Of a DNA stretch of 64,000 nt, positions 45,568 to 53,994 are shown piece after piece (within the stretch, counting starts at the first letter, position 1; each line of letters begins with the position of its first letter). The notes under the pieces were generated by a model. The model was given only the letters and a program-made list of their open reading frames with translations, made no database searches and was not told where the DNA came from. The DNA comes from Sphingobacteriaceae bacterium (GTDB lineage Bacteria; Bacteroidota; Bacteroidia; Sphingobacteriales; Sphingobacteriaceae). The stretch is taken from NCBI GenBank assembly GCA_947460875.1, contig CANHGR010000002.1:62001-126000 (forward strand), in the 5' to 3' direction. The translations under genes were made by a program, and so were the position numbers.

Positions 45568-45687
45568 TTACAACGCCTGATTCTGTTTCAAAACGAGAAG
45601 TGTCAAGATAAAATAGTAGCTATAAACCAGGACACTTGCCATCCAGTTTGTACCTGCGATTATTGTGTAGATTAGGTTCTTGTTCAA
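45568..45687 (-). CDS. Putative ilv leader peptide
   Basis: A short minus-strand frame ends at 45568, about ten bases before the terminator-like hairpin of the ilv operon. From an internal ATG at 45642 it encodes 24 residues beginning MASVLVYSYY and including the run F-I-L-T-L-L-V-L. From a TTG at 45687 it would have 39 residues. The density of Ile, Leu and Val codons next to a hairpin matches amino-acid attenuation leaders (as in enterobacterial ilvGMEDA). An alternative is a small membrane protein or a chance frame. Translation is unproven. Confidence 0.45.
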   Translation of the reverse strand: MNKNLIYTIIAGTNWMASVLVYSYYFILTLLVLKQNQAL

Positions 45688-45844
45688 TGTCTTTATTTCT
45701 ATATCGTCAAGTTAATTACTTCATTTTAGTTACGCAATAGAAAAGGCTAAAAATTTAAATTCAGAATATTATTTTGAATTTTAAACTAAAACAGTGTAAA
45801 TATTAGTATTAATAGATAATTATACGAATTATAAATTTTATATA

Positions 45845-45870
45845 GTATACCAAAGTTCAATTTGGTATAC
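45845..45870. promoter_or_regulatory. Perfect 10-bp palindrome, operator candidate upstream of the ilv cluster
   Basis: GTATACCAAA (45845-45854), six bases, TTTGGTATAC (45861-45870). The arms are exact. It is about 160-200 bases upstream of the leader frame on the minus strand and downstream of the atpC terminator, so it is not a terminator itself. The size and symmetry suit a dimeric transcription factor. Confidence 0.5.
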
Positions 45871-45956
45871 GGTTTATAGTAATCCTTACAATTGTCAATC
45901 GGCCGTATTCTGCCTAAAACGGATCCGAAGTGAGTGATTTTTAGGAAATTTGGCAT

Positions 45957-45988
45957 AAAAAAAGCCGGTCTTAAATGACCGGCTTTTT
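45957..45988 (-). terminator. Terminator after atpC
   Basis: AAAAAGCCGGTC (5' arm) and GACCGGCTTTTT with a six-base loop, extended by A/T pairs and a T-run on both strands. It lies 30 bases after the atpC stop. Confidence 0.9.
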
Positions 45989-46018
45989 CTAAAAAATAGT
46001 TGGGTAAACGAAAAAACA

Positions 46019-46255
46019 TTATCCTTCGGCCAACACCATAATTTTGTTATTTAACACTTCAATTACACCACCTTTTATGAAGAAATTTTCTTCGGTACTG
46101 GCAGTTTGTACGATCACTTTACCATCATCGAGCGTAGAGATAATTGGAGCGTGATCTTTTAACACCTGAAAAGAACCCAAAACGCCAGGAACGGTTACTG
46201 CCGTTACCTCGCCTTTAAATATAGTTTGGTCAGGAGTTATAATTTCTAAAGTCAT
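46019..46255 (-). CDS. atpC: ATP synthase F1 epsilon subunit (short form)
   Basis: Central-stalk subunit of F1. MTLEIITPDQTIFKGEVTAVTVPGVLGSFQVLKDHAPIISTLDDGKV is the N-terminal beta-sandwich domain. At 78 residues it lacks the C-terminal helical hairpin that gives ATPase inhibition in longer epsilon subunits; this short form is usual in Bacteroidota. It follows atpD by 11 bases. The other ATP synthase genes are not in the window. Confidence 0.94.
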   Translation of the reverse strand: MTLEIITPDQTIFKGEVTAVTVPGVLGSFQVLKDHAPIISTLDDGKVIVQTASTEENFFIKGGVIEVLNNKIMVLAEG

Positions 46256-46266
46256 TATTCTTATTA

Positions 46267-47790
<1,524 letters not shown>

Positions 47791-47837
47791 TTAAAAACTA
47801 TAATTTACGCCTGTGTAAGGCGAATTTTTTCCGTCTG

Positions 47838-47845
47838 CAAAACTA
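47838..47845 (-). promoter_or_regulatory. Putative promoter of atpDC
   Basis: The minus strand reads TAGTTTTG followed by CAG, a perfect TAnnTTTG, about 70 bases before the atpD ATG. A small hairpin CGCC/GGCG lies in the leader. The -33 box is poor. Confidence 0.45.
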
Positions 47846-47946
47846 CGCTTTTAACCCTGAAAATTAAAGTGTAAGCGAAAAGATTTTTCAACAGTTTGTT
47901 TGTGTTGCGAAAATGAAAAAATATACTGAAAAATATTCGTTGGATG

Positions 47947-48774
47947 TTAAAGGCTGACTTGCATCAGGCTTCTGTGAGGAGTGAAATTTTCAAGAACGAC
48001 TTTTTCTTCCATGTAGATAGAAGAATACGTAGACGATGGTCCATTTATGTAAAGCATCGTTTTTCCCTTAATCAATTTGATAATTTCTGAAGTTAAATTT
48101 GCCGGTAATGCCGGGCAGCCATGACTTCTTCCCAAACGGCCATGTTGATTTATAAATTCCTGACTAACATAATCGGCACCGTGAACAACAATGGCTCTTT
48201 CTTTAGCATTAGTATTAAAGCCTTTGTCCATACCATTGAGCGTTAAAGATAAGCCATGCTTTCCGGAATATGTATCGTCAGTAATATAAAATCCTAAACT
48301 GCTTTGATGGGAATTAGTGACATTGGAAAAATGCTGAGCCATATCGTTGCCACTTCCCTGACCATGAGCGACCAGGGTATTATAAAGTAGTTTGCTATTT
48401 GTCAAGTCAACGATCCAAAGACGTTTCTCTCTACTTGATTTATTAAAGTCTACAATCGTAATCACTGATTTTGCCGACGAAAGCATATTAAAATGACGGA
48501 AATTATAGTATCCAGTAACTGCTTTGCGGAATACATCCAGATTAAGGGCACTTTTTTCTAATCCAGCAGTTGAATAAACTGTATTTATATAAAGTTCAAA
48601 CAACACGGCGGCTGAAGTAACATCTTTTATAGAGACTACATTTTTTAAAGTGGTGTCTGAATAGTTCTCACGGTTAAACGAAGAACGCGTCCAACTTATC
48701 GCCGAAAGGCTCAAGACAAATATCATTAAACCGATAAACCAAAAGGGTAATTTCTTTATATATTTTCTAGCCAT
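47947..48774 (-). CDS. L,D-transpeptidase-family protein (YkuD-type catalytic domain)
   Basis: A 275-residue envelope protein with an N-terminal membrane anchor or signal (WFIGLMIFVLSLSAISW). The C-terminal catalytic domain has VVHGADYVS (His198) and GRSHGCPAL (Cys220), the His/Cys pair of L,D-transpeptidases, which form 3-3 peptidoglycan crosslinks or attach proteins. It fits the variant YkuD_2 family common in Bacteroidota. Monocistronic; a candidate -7 box lies at 48865-48872. Confidence 0.87.
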   Translation of the reverse strand: MARKYIKKLPFWFIGLMIFVLSLSAISWTRSSFNRENYSDTTLKNVVSIKDVTSAAVLFELYINTVYSTAGLEKSALNLDVFRKAVTGYYNFRHFNMLSSAKSVITIVDFNKSSREKRLWIVDLTNSKLLYNTLVAHGQGSGNDMAQHFSNVTNSHQSSLGFYITDDTYSGKHGLSLTLNGMDKGFNTNAKERAIVVHGADYVSQEFINQHGRLGRSHGCPALPANLTSEIIKLIKGKTMLYINGPSSTYSSIYMEEKVVLENFTPHRSLMQVSL

Positions 48775-48864
48775 CTTTAAGATGTTCTAATAACGGGTAC
48801 AAACTCCTAAAAGTATATGAAAGAAAAAATCAAGAAATCTCCAATTCTTAATGAGCTAATTATA

Positions 48865-48872
48865 CAAAGTTA
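48865..48872 (-). promoter_or_regulatory. Putative -7 box for the L,D-transpeptidase gene
   Basis: The minus strand reads TAACTTTG, a perfect TAnnTTTG, about 90 bases before the ATG. No clear -33 box. Confidence 0.35.
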
Positions 48873-48971
48873 CGTATTATTGCGCTAACTGATTGTATTT
48901 CACACGTTATGTCATTGAATACCATATTTTAACTAAGAATTAAAGCGTTGCGATTTCGATTAACTATTTAT

Positions 48972-49451
48972 ATGAAACTAAAAAATATTTTACTGGCATT
49001 AATATTATTTGCAGGTAGTTTTTTATCTGCCGATGCACAGAGTAGACAAACTGTTAGCGTCTTACCGGATTTCAGTTTTTTCAAATTGGACGGTACTTCT
49101 TTCACTAGAAATAACATAAAAGCAGGTGTAAAAAGTATAATTATCTATTTTGATCCAGGATGTGATCACTGTCAGCATGAAGTGGAAGCGATTGGAAAGC
49201 GATATAATGAGTTTAAGGACGTGGCCTTTTACTTGGTTTCGGCAAACGAAAAGACGCAAATCAGTTCGTTTATGCAGACGTTCGGCAAAGATTTGAATGG
49301 AAAGAACAATGTCACCGTTCTGCATGATCCCGAATTGCAATTCTTTTATAAATTTTCGCCAACTACATTTCCGGCCATCTATATCTACTCATTTCAAGGG
49401 AAGCTTATAAAGCAATTTAGTGGCACTACTAAAGTTGACGATCTGCTGTAG
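48972..49451 (+). CDS. Exported thioredoxin-like (TlpA/ResA-type) protein
   Basis: A signal peptide MKLKNILLALILFAGSFLSADAQ is followed by a thioredoxin fold with the redox pair C64-D-H-C67 (IIYFDPGCDHCQHE) and the cis-Pro loop TTFPAIYIYSFQG. It likely acts as a periplasmic thiol-disulfide reductase or as a Bacteroidota redox lipoprotein relative. I start at ATG 48972; a TTG eight codons upstream would disturb the signal peptide. About 159 residues, ending soon after the last strand. No partner gene is adjacent. Confidence 0.85.
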   Translation: MKLKNILLALILFAGSFLSADAQSRQTVSVLPDFSFFKLDGTSFTRNNIKAGVKSIIIYFDPGCDHCQHEVEAIGKRYNEFKDVAFYLVSANEKTQISSFMQTFGKDLNGKNNVTVLHDPELQFFYKFSPTTFPAIYIYSFQGKLIKQFSGTTKVDDLL

Positions 49452-49474
49452 GTTATAAACTGAGTATTTCTAGT

Positions 49475-50290
49475 TTAATGCTCTTCCTGCAATAAAATCT
49501 CTTGAAGTTTCTTAGCTATCGGTCCGATCGAACCCTCATTATATACGCGAGCATCAATTTGTGAAATAGCTAGAACTCGTTGAGTGCTTGATGTGCTGAT
49601 GACTTCGTCTGCGTTCAGCGTTTCTTTCAACGTAATATCGCGTTCTTCAACTTCTATAATTCTTTTGCAAGCTTGGATTAAGTGTTTTCTGGTTACGCCA
49701 GCTAGAAAGCCTGACTTTGGAGTAAACAGTTTTTTATTTTTAACAATAAAAATATTGCTTCTTGATGATTCTGTTATAAGACCGTTGTAATGATATATAA
49801 AGTCTGAAGCTCCAATCGCGTGCATGCTTGGAAGCATTTTAATAGGTATCGTATAATTCAAGGTTTTAACTTCAGGTATTTCGCGCTGGTATTCAAGCGA
49901 CATTAATTTAATGGCTTTTAAGGGGTCTTTAAATATAAAAGGTCTAGCAATCATGATTAGATTAGATTCTAAAGCGGGGGTGTATCCATCTGGCGAGAAG
50001 CCACCGGTAAGGATCATTTTTATCCCTAGTAAACGGTAAGGATTAAGGCGAATAAGCTCGTTAATGATTTCTTTTAATTTTTCTCTCCTGTCGGGGATTT
50101 TTAAACCCAATATTTGGGCAGAATTTTCGAAGCGATCTAAGTGATCGTTAAGGAATATAGGCTTGCCATTGATGCTTCTAAAAAAATCAAATATTCCATA
50201 ACCCCGCAGCAGCCCCAAGTCTGAAACTTGAATTTTTGTTTCTTCCGAGGGTAAAAATTGTCCGTTTAGATAGTAAAATTCTGTTGTCAA
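49475..50290 (-). CDS. Aminotransferase class IV
   Basis: A fold-type IV PLP enzyme (branched-chain amino acid aminotransferase, D-amino-acid aminotransferase or aminodeoxychorismate lyase group). LNGQFLPSEETKIQVSDLGLLRGYGIFDFFRSINGKPIFLNDHLDRF is the N-terminal signature, the PLP lysine is in EVKTLNYTIPI, and ITESSRSNIFIVKN and SGFLAGVTRKHLIQAC are the phosphate loop and later motif. 271 residues. It is not in the ilv cluster, 4 kb away. The exact substrate cannot be fixed by eye. Confidence 0.85.
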   Translation of the reverse strand: MTTEFYYLNGQFLPSEETKIQVSDLGLLRGYGIFDFFRSINGKPIFLNDHLDRFENSAQILGLKIPDRREKLKEIINELIRLNPYRLLGIKMILTGGFSPDGYTPALESNLIMIARPFIFKDPLKAIKLMSLEYQREIPEVKTLNYTIPIKMLPSMHAIGASDFIYHYNGLITESSRSNIFIVKNKKLFTPKSGFLAGVTRKHLIQACKRIIEVEERDITLKETLNADEVISTSSTQRVLAISQIDARVYNEGSIGPIAKKLQEILLQEEH

Positions 50291-50424
50291 AAGATTTTAA
50301 TAGATCTACATGTTTGACGTAAATATACATGCTTTCGCTGTTATCAAGAATCAAGTGAATGATTAATAACCTTGCAGAGCCTCAAGATTTTTTCGGTCCC
50401 AAGAACGCTAGCCGCTGAAGGAAT

Positions 50425-51147
50425 TTACTCAACCATTTTTCCTGATTTCTTCAGGTATCGTACAAGGATATATCCGAATACTAGCGCAATGAAAGCAATA
50501 GTCAGAAGACTGTTTCTAAATTCCGGATCATTCTCTGAAATGTGGGGATAGTTTAGCAGTAGGATTGCGGTAATTCCAGCAAGCCAGACAAATTGGGTGT
50601 TGTATTCTTTTAATATCCAGCGTTTTGTGTTAAATTTCATCCCACTAAATGTTTTGACGATTCCTGAGAAACTAATCCACCAGCGGTTTACTTTGGAACA
50701 ATAAACAGTGAATTGGTCGCCAAATTTATTGCGTAAAAAGTTTTCTTCTGCCAGTACAATTGCCTGATAAATGAATAAAAATAATGGAATCAATATTCCG
50801 ACATAAATGAGTGAGTTGGATAAAATCCCAACACCAAGCAGCATTAAAATATTTCCAACATACAAAGGGTTACGGCAATGGTTGAAGATTCCTTCTGTAA
50901 CTAGGGTGTCCGCATATACTTTCTTATCCTTTCCACCTCGTACAATGTACGCGAGGCCGATTGTAGCCCCTCGGATGGCCTGTCCGTAAATGGTTACGAC
51001 TAAACCGATAATTATTGGCCAATAATAATATGTTTCACCGAAGGCGTTTCTAGAAAAAAGAGGAGGGGAGGGTATGAACAATGCTAAATACAAGAAGATG
51101 AACAAGTAATTTCTGTATTTAAAAAAAAAATTGCCAATTGGGATCAT
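50425..51147 (-). CDS. Membrane methyltransferase of the PEMT/ICMT-like family
   Basis: A 240-residue integral membrane protein with about six hydrophobic segments. The motif FNHCRNPLYVGNILMLLGVGI followed by the acidic AEENFLRNKFGDQFTVYCSKVNRWW is the signature of isoprenylcysteine/phospholipid methyltransferases (R-x-P-x-Y-x-G ... E-E-x-x-L). Lipid or small-molecule methylation using SAM is likely; the target is unknown. It begins two bases after cmoA, so they are probably cotranscribed. Confidence 0.8.
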   Translation of the reverse strand: MIPIGNFFFKYRNYLFIFLYLALFIPSPPLFSRNAFGETYYYWPIIIGLVVTIYGQAIRGATIGLAYIVRGGKDKKVYADTLVTEGIFNHCRNPLYVGNILMLLGVGILSNSLIYVGILIPLFLFIYQAIVLAEENFLRNKFGDQFTVYCSKVNRWWISFSGIVKTFSGMKFNTKRWILKEYNTQFVWLAGITAILLLNYPHISENDPEFRNSLLTIAFIALVFGYILVRYLKKSGKMVE

Positions 51148-51149
51148 AA

Positions 51150-51896
51150 TTATTTTTTTACTGCGATAACACCAGAAAAATTATACCATTTAAAGAATGT
51201 TTCGCAATGATCAAATCCAGCTTCGCGAAGCATGTGAATATTTTCATTTAGTTTATAAGGTATCAGCACATTCTCTAGGGCTTCTCTTTTCTGAGAAATC
51301 TCCATTTCGCTGTAGTTGTTTCGGCGTTTATAGTTGTAATAGTATTTGATAAAATCGCGGTTGAACAAACTTTCTTCTGCGAGGATCTTTTCTGAGATAA
51401 TAAGTACGCCGCCAGGTACAAGTCCGTCGACAATAGTTTTAAGTAGCTTTTCTCTGGCAATTGGACGTACAAATTGAAGTGTTAGGCATAATACCACAAC
51501 TGAAGCATTTGTAATTTCCACACCTGTGTTGAGATCGGCTACCCTTAAGTCAAAAGGCCGTTTAACTCCTACCTCCTTCAGTTTACTATGGCATTTTTCA
51601 AGCATTTCAACTGAATCATCAATTCCGATAAAACGAATATCCTCATCAACCAAGCTATTCATGCCAATCATCGTCGTGCCTGTAGAACATCCAAGATCAT
51701 AAATGTCGGTTCCTTTTTGAACATGATCCGCGGCCAGTTCTGCGGTCATTCGTTGAATTTCTCCGTAATAGGGTACAGAGCGGCTCACCATATCATCAAA
51801 TACACCAGCGACTTTGCTGCCGAATTTAAAATCTGAAACCTTATTTATTTCTTCTTTAAATACTTCGTCTTTGTTAGTGTTTATTTTTGATGACAT
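51150..51896 (-). CDS. cmoA: Carboxy-S-adenosyl-L-methionine synthase
   Basis: Makes Cx-SAM from SAM and prephenate, known as the donor used by CmoB for the wobble uridine modification cmo5U. GVFDDMVSRSVPYYGEIQRMTAEL at the start and the motif NNYSEMEISQKREALENVLIPY are diagnostic for CmoA, and YDLGCSTGTTM is SAM motif I. 248 residues. CmoB is not in the window; instead a membrane methyltransferase gene follows after 2 bases. Confidence 0.9.
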   Translation of the reverse strand: MSSKINTNKDEVFKEEINKVSDFKFGSKVAGVFDDMVSRSVPYYGEIQRMTAELAADHVQKGTDIYDLGCSTGTTMIGMNSLVDEDIRFIGIDDSVEMLEKCHSKLKEVGVKRPFDLRVADLNTGVEITNASVVVLCLTLQFVRPIAREKLLKTIVDGLVPGGVLIISEKILAEESLFNRDFIKYYYNYKRRNNYSEMEISQKREALENVLIPYKLNENIHMLREAGFDHCETFFKWYNFSGVIAVKK

Positions 51897-52079
51897 TATT
51901 AATCCTTAGATTTAATTAGATAAGAGGCTGTTTTGTACTAAAAATTCAATCGATAAACTTAAGAATTTAATTTTCATCTTTAAATTAATTGATTTTTTAA
52001 TTTGAAACCTTCTTCCTAAGCTTCGTTCGTTATCTCTAAAGCTAATGCTTATTTTTGTAGTCTTTTGTGATATTAGTTA

Positions 52080-52958
52080 ATGAAAATGGATCAACAAATA
52101 AAAGTGGGATTAGTGCAGATGAGTTGCACACCTGATAAACGCGAAAATTTAAACAAGGCGGTTCTTAAAGTGCGGGAAGCTGCAGCGCAAGGAGCACAGA
52201 TTATTTGTCTTCAGGAGCTGTTTACTTCGTTATATTTCTGTGATATAGAAGAATACGATAATTTTATGTTAGCAGAAAGTATTCCGGGTCCGTCAACAGA
52301 CACTTTAAGTGCTTTAGCAAATGAATTGAATGTCGTGATCATCGCTTCGCTGTTCGAAAAGAGAGCACAAGGCATTTATCACAATACAACAGCTGTTTTA
52401 GACGCTGGTGGAGCTTATCTGGGCAAATACCGGAAAATGCATATACCGGAGGACCCGGGCTTTTCTGAAAAGTTTTATTTTACTCCCGGCGACCTCGGAT
52501 ACAAGGTTTTTAAAACCAAATTCGCTACAATAGGAGTTTTAATTTGTTGGGATCAATGGTATCCGGAAGCGGCAAGAATCACATCTTTGATGGGAGCGGA
52601 GATACTTTTTTATCCTACCGCGATTGGCTGGGCACATACTCAGAATGAAGAAACCAATATTGAACAATATAATGCCTGGCAGACTATACAACGCAGTCAT
52701 GCTATTGCCAACGGTGTGCATGTTGTGAGTGTAAACCGTGTGGGTAATGAAGCTGGAGTGAAATTCTGGGGAGGATCTTTTATTTCTAATCCATTCGGGA
52801 CATTATTATACAAGGGCTCGCATGAGGATGAGGAAGTCATTGTTCGGGAAATTGATCTAACTAAGACCGACAGTTATCGTACCCATTGGCCATTTATGCG
52901 AGATCGGAGAATCGATAGCTACGAGCCGATTAAAGAAAGGTTTATCGATGGAGAGTAA
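52080..52958 (+). CDS. aguB: N-carbamoylputrescine amidohydrolase
   Basis: Nitrilase-family hydrolase converting N-carbamoylputrescine to putrescine, CO2 and ammonia. The catalytic triad is Glu46 (LQELF), Lys119 (KYRKMHIPEDPGF) and Cys156 (LICWDQWYPEAARI). CDIEEYDNFMLAESIPGPST and NEETNIEQYNAWQTIQRSHAIANG are typical of AguB. 292 residues. It overlaps aguA by 11 bases, so the pair forms the arginine-agmatine route to polyamines. The arginine decarboxylase is elsewhere. Confidence 0.95.
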   Translation: MKMDQQIKVGLVQMSCTPDKRENLNKAVLKVREAAAQGAQIICLQELFTSLYFCDIEEYDNFMLAESIPGPSTDTLSALANELNVVIIASLFEKRAQGIYHNTTAVLDAGGAYLGKYRKMHIPEDPGFSEKFYFTPGDLGYKVFKTKFATIGVLICWDQWYPEAARITSLMGAEILFYPTAIGWAHTQNEETNIEQYNAWQTIQRSHAIANGVHVVSVNRVGNEAGVKFWGGSFISNPFGTLLYKGSHEDEEVIVREIDLTKTDSYRTHWPFMRDRRIDSYEPIKERFIDGE

Positions 52959-53994
52959 AACTCCAAACCAACTCGGATATTTTTTTCCACCCGAGTGGGC
53001 GCTACATGAAGCTACCTGGCTAAGTTGGCCGCATAAAGAAGAAAGCTGGCCGGGAAAGATCGACAGGATATATCCTATATATAGTCAGTTTGTAAAGTTG
53101 TTGACCGAGAGTGAAAAAGTAAGGATCAATATAAACGATGAAAGTAAAAAAGCATTTGCAATTGATCATCTAACGAAAGCAGGAGCGAATCTTAGTCGCG
53201 TGGAATTTTTTCTTCATCCCACAAATGATGCCTGGTGCCGTGATCACGGTCCGGCCTTTCTTATAAATGCGAATGCAGAGAATAAGAAGGTTATCATTGA
53301 TTGGAATTATAATGCCTGGGGGAATAAATATCCTCCTTATGATTTGGACGACGTTATTCCTACTCTTATCGGGAACCATTTTAATCTACCGGTCTTTCAT
53401 CCTGGAATCGTAATGGAAGGTGGATCTGTAGAATTTAATGGCGAAGGAACGATACTGACTTCGAAAGCATGTCTCTTAAATGGAAATAGAAATCCACACC
53501 TGACACAGCAGCAGATTGAACAGTATCTGTTTGATTTTTATGGGATGGAGCAAGTCCTTTGGGTTAACGAAGGTATTGTTGGGGATGATACTGACGGGCA
53601 TATAGATGATACTGTTCGATTTATAAACGAGGATACGGTACTCAGCATTGTAGAAACCGATGTCAATGATGATAATTACAAACTTCTTCAGGATAACCTA
53701 AAGGAATTACGCAAAATGAGATTGCTGAATGGAAAGCAGTTAAATATTATTGAGCTGCCTATGCCGGACGCTGTTTTCTATGATGGAATGCGCCTTCCTG
53801 CATCCTATGCTAATTTCTACATCAGCAACAAGCATGTGATTGTTCCGACGTATAGGAGTAAGAAAGATGACGTTGCTTTGGATATCATTGCTGCCTGTTT
53901 CCCCGGTAGGGAGGTCGTCGGACTAGATTCTACAGATATTATTTGGGGATTAGGTAGCTTTCATTGTTTAAGTCAGCAGGAACCTGCTATTTAG
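52948..53994 (+). CDS. aguA: Agmatine deiminase
   Basis: Hydrolyses agmatine to N-carbamoylputrescine. FPPEWALHEATWLSWPHKEESWPG is the N-terminal motif, TNDAWCRDHGP the substrate loop, MEGGSVEFNGEGTIL, GDDTDGHIDDTVRF, and the catalytic Cys340 in GLGSFHCLSQQEPA. 348 residues, full length. Its stop abuts the stop of the convergent folC gene with no spacer. Confidence 0.96.
   Translation: MESKTPNQLGYFFPPEWALHEATWLSWPHKEESWPGKIDRIYPIYSQFVKLLTESEKVRININDESKKAFAIDHLTKAGANLSRVEFFLHPTNDAWCRDHGPAFLINANAENKKVIIDWNYNAWGNKYPPYDLDDVIPTLIGNHFNLPVFHPGIVMEGGSVEFNGEGTILTSKACLLNGNRNPHLTQQQIEQYLFDFYGMEQVLWVNEGIVGDDTDGHIDDTVRFINEDTVLSIVETDVNDDNYKLLQDNLKELRKMRLLNGKQLNIIELPMPDAVFYDGMRLPASYANFYISNKHVIVPTYRSKKDDVALDIIAACFPGREVVGLDSTDIIWGLGSFHCLSQQEPAI

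Larger units (their letters stand above)
45465..46018. other. Intergenic region between ilvD and atpC
   Basis: This 554-base region holds the putative ilv attenuator (45521-45690), an AT-rich inverted repeat TTTAAATTCA / TGAATTTTAAA (45754-45785), the perfect palindrome at 45845-45870, and the atpC terminator (45957-45988). A minus-strand frame 45786-46019 runs from the terminator through the palindrome and is not a gene. Confidence 0.6.

Noticed and set aside
45786-46019. Minus-strand open frame of 77 codons downstream of atpC
   Set aside because: It runs across the atpC terminator and the palindrome and looks like translated non-coding DNA.
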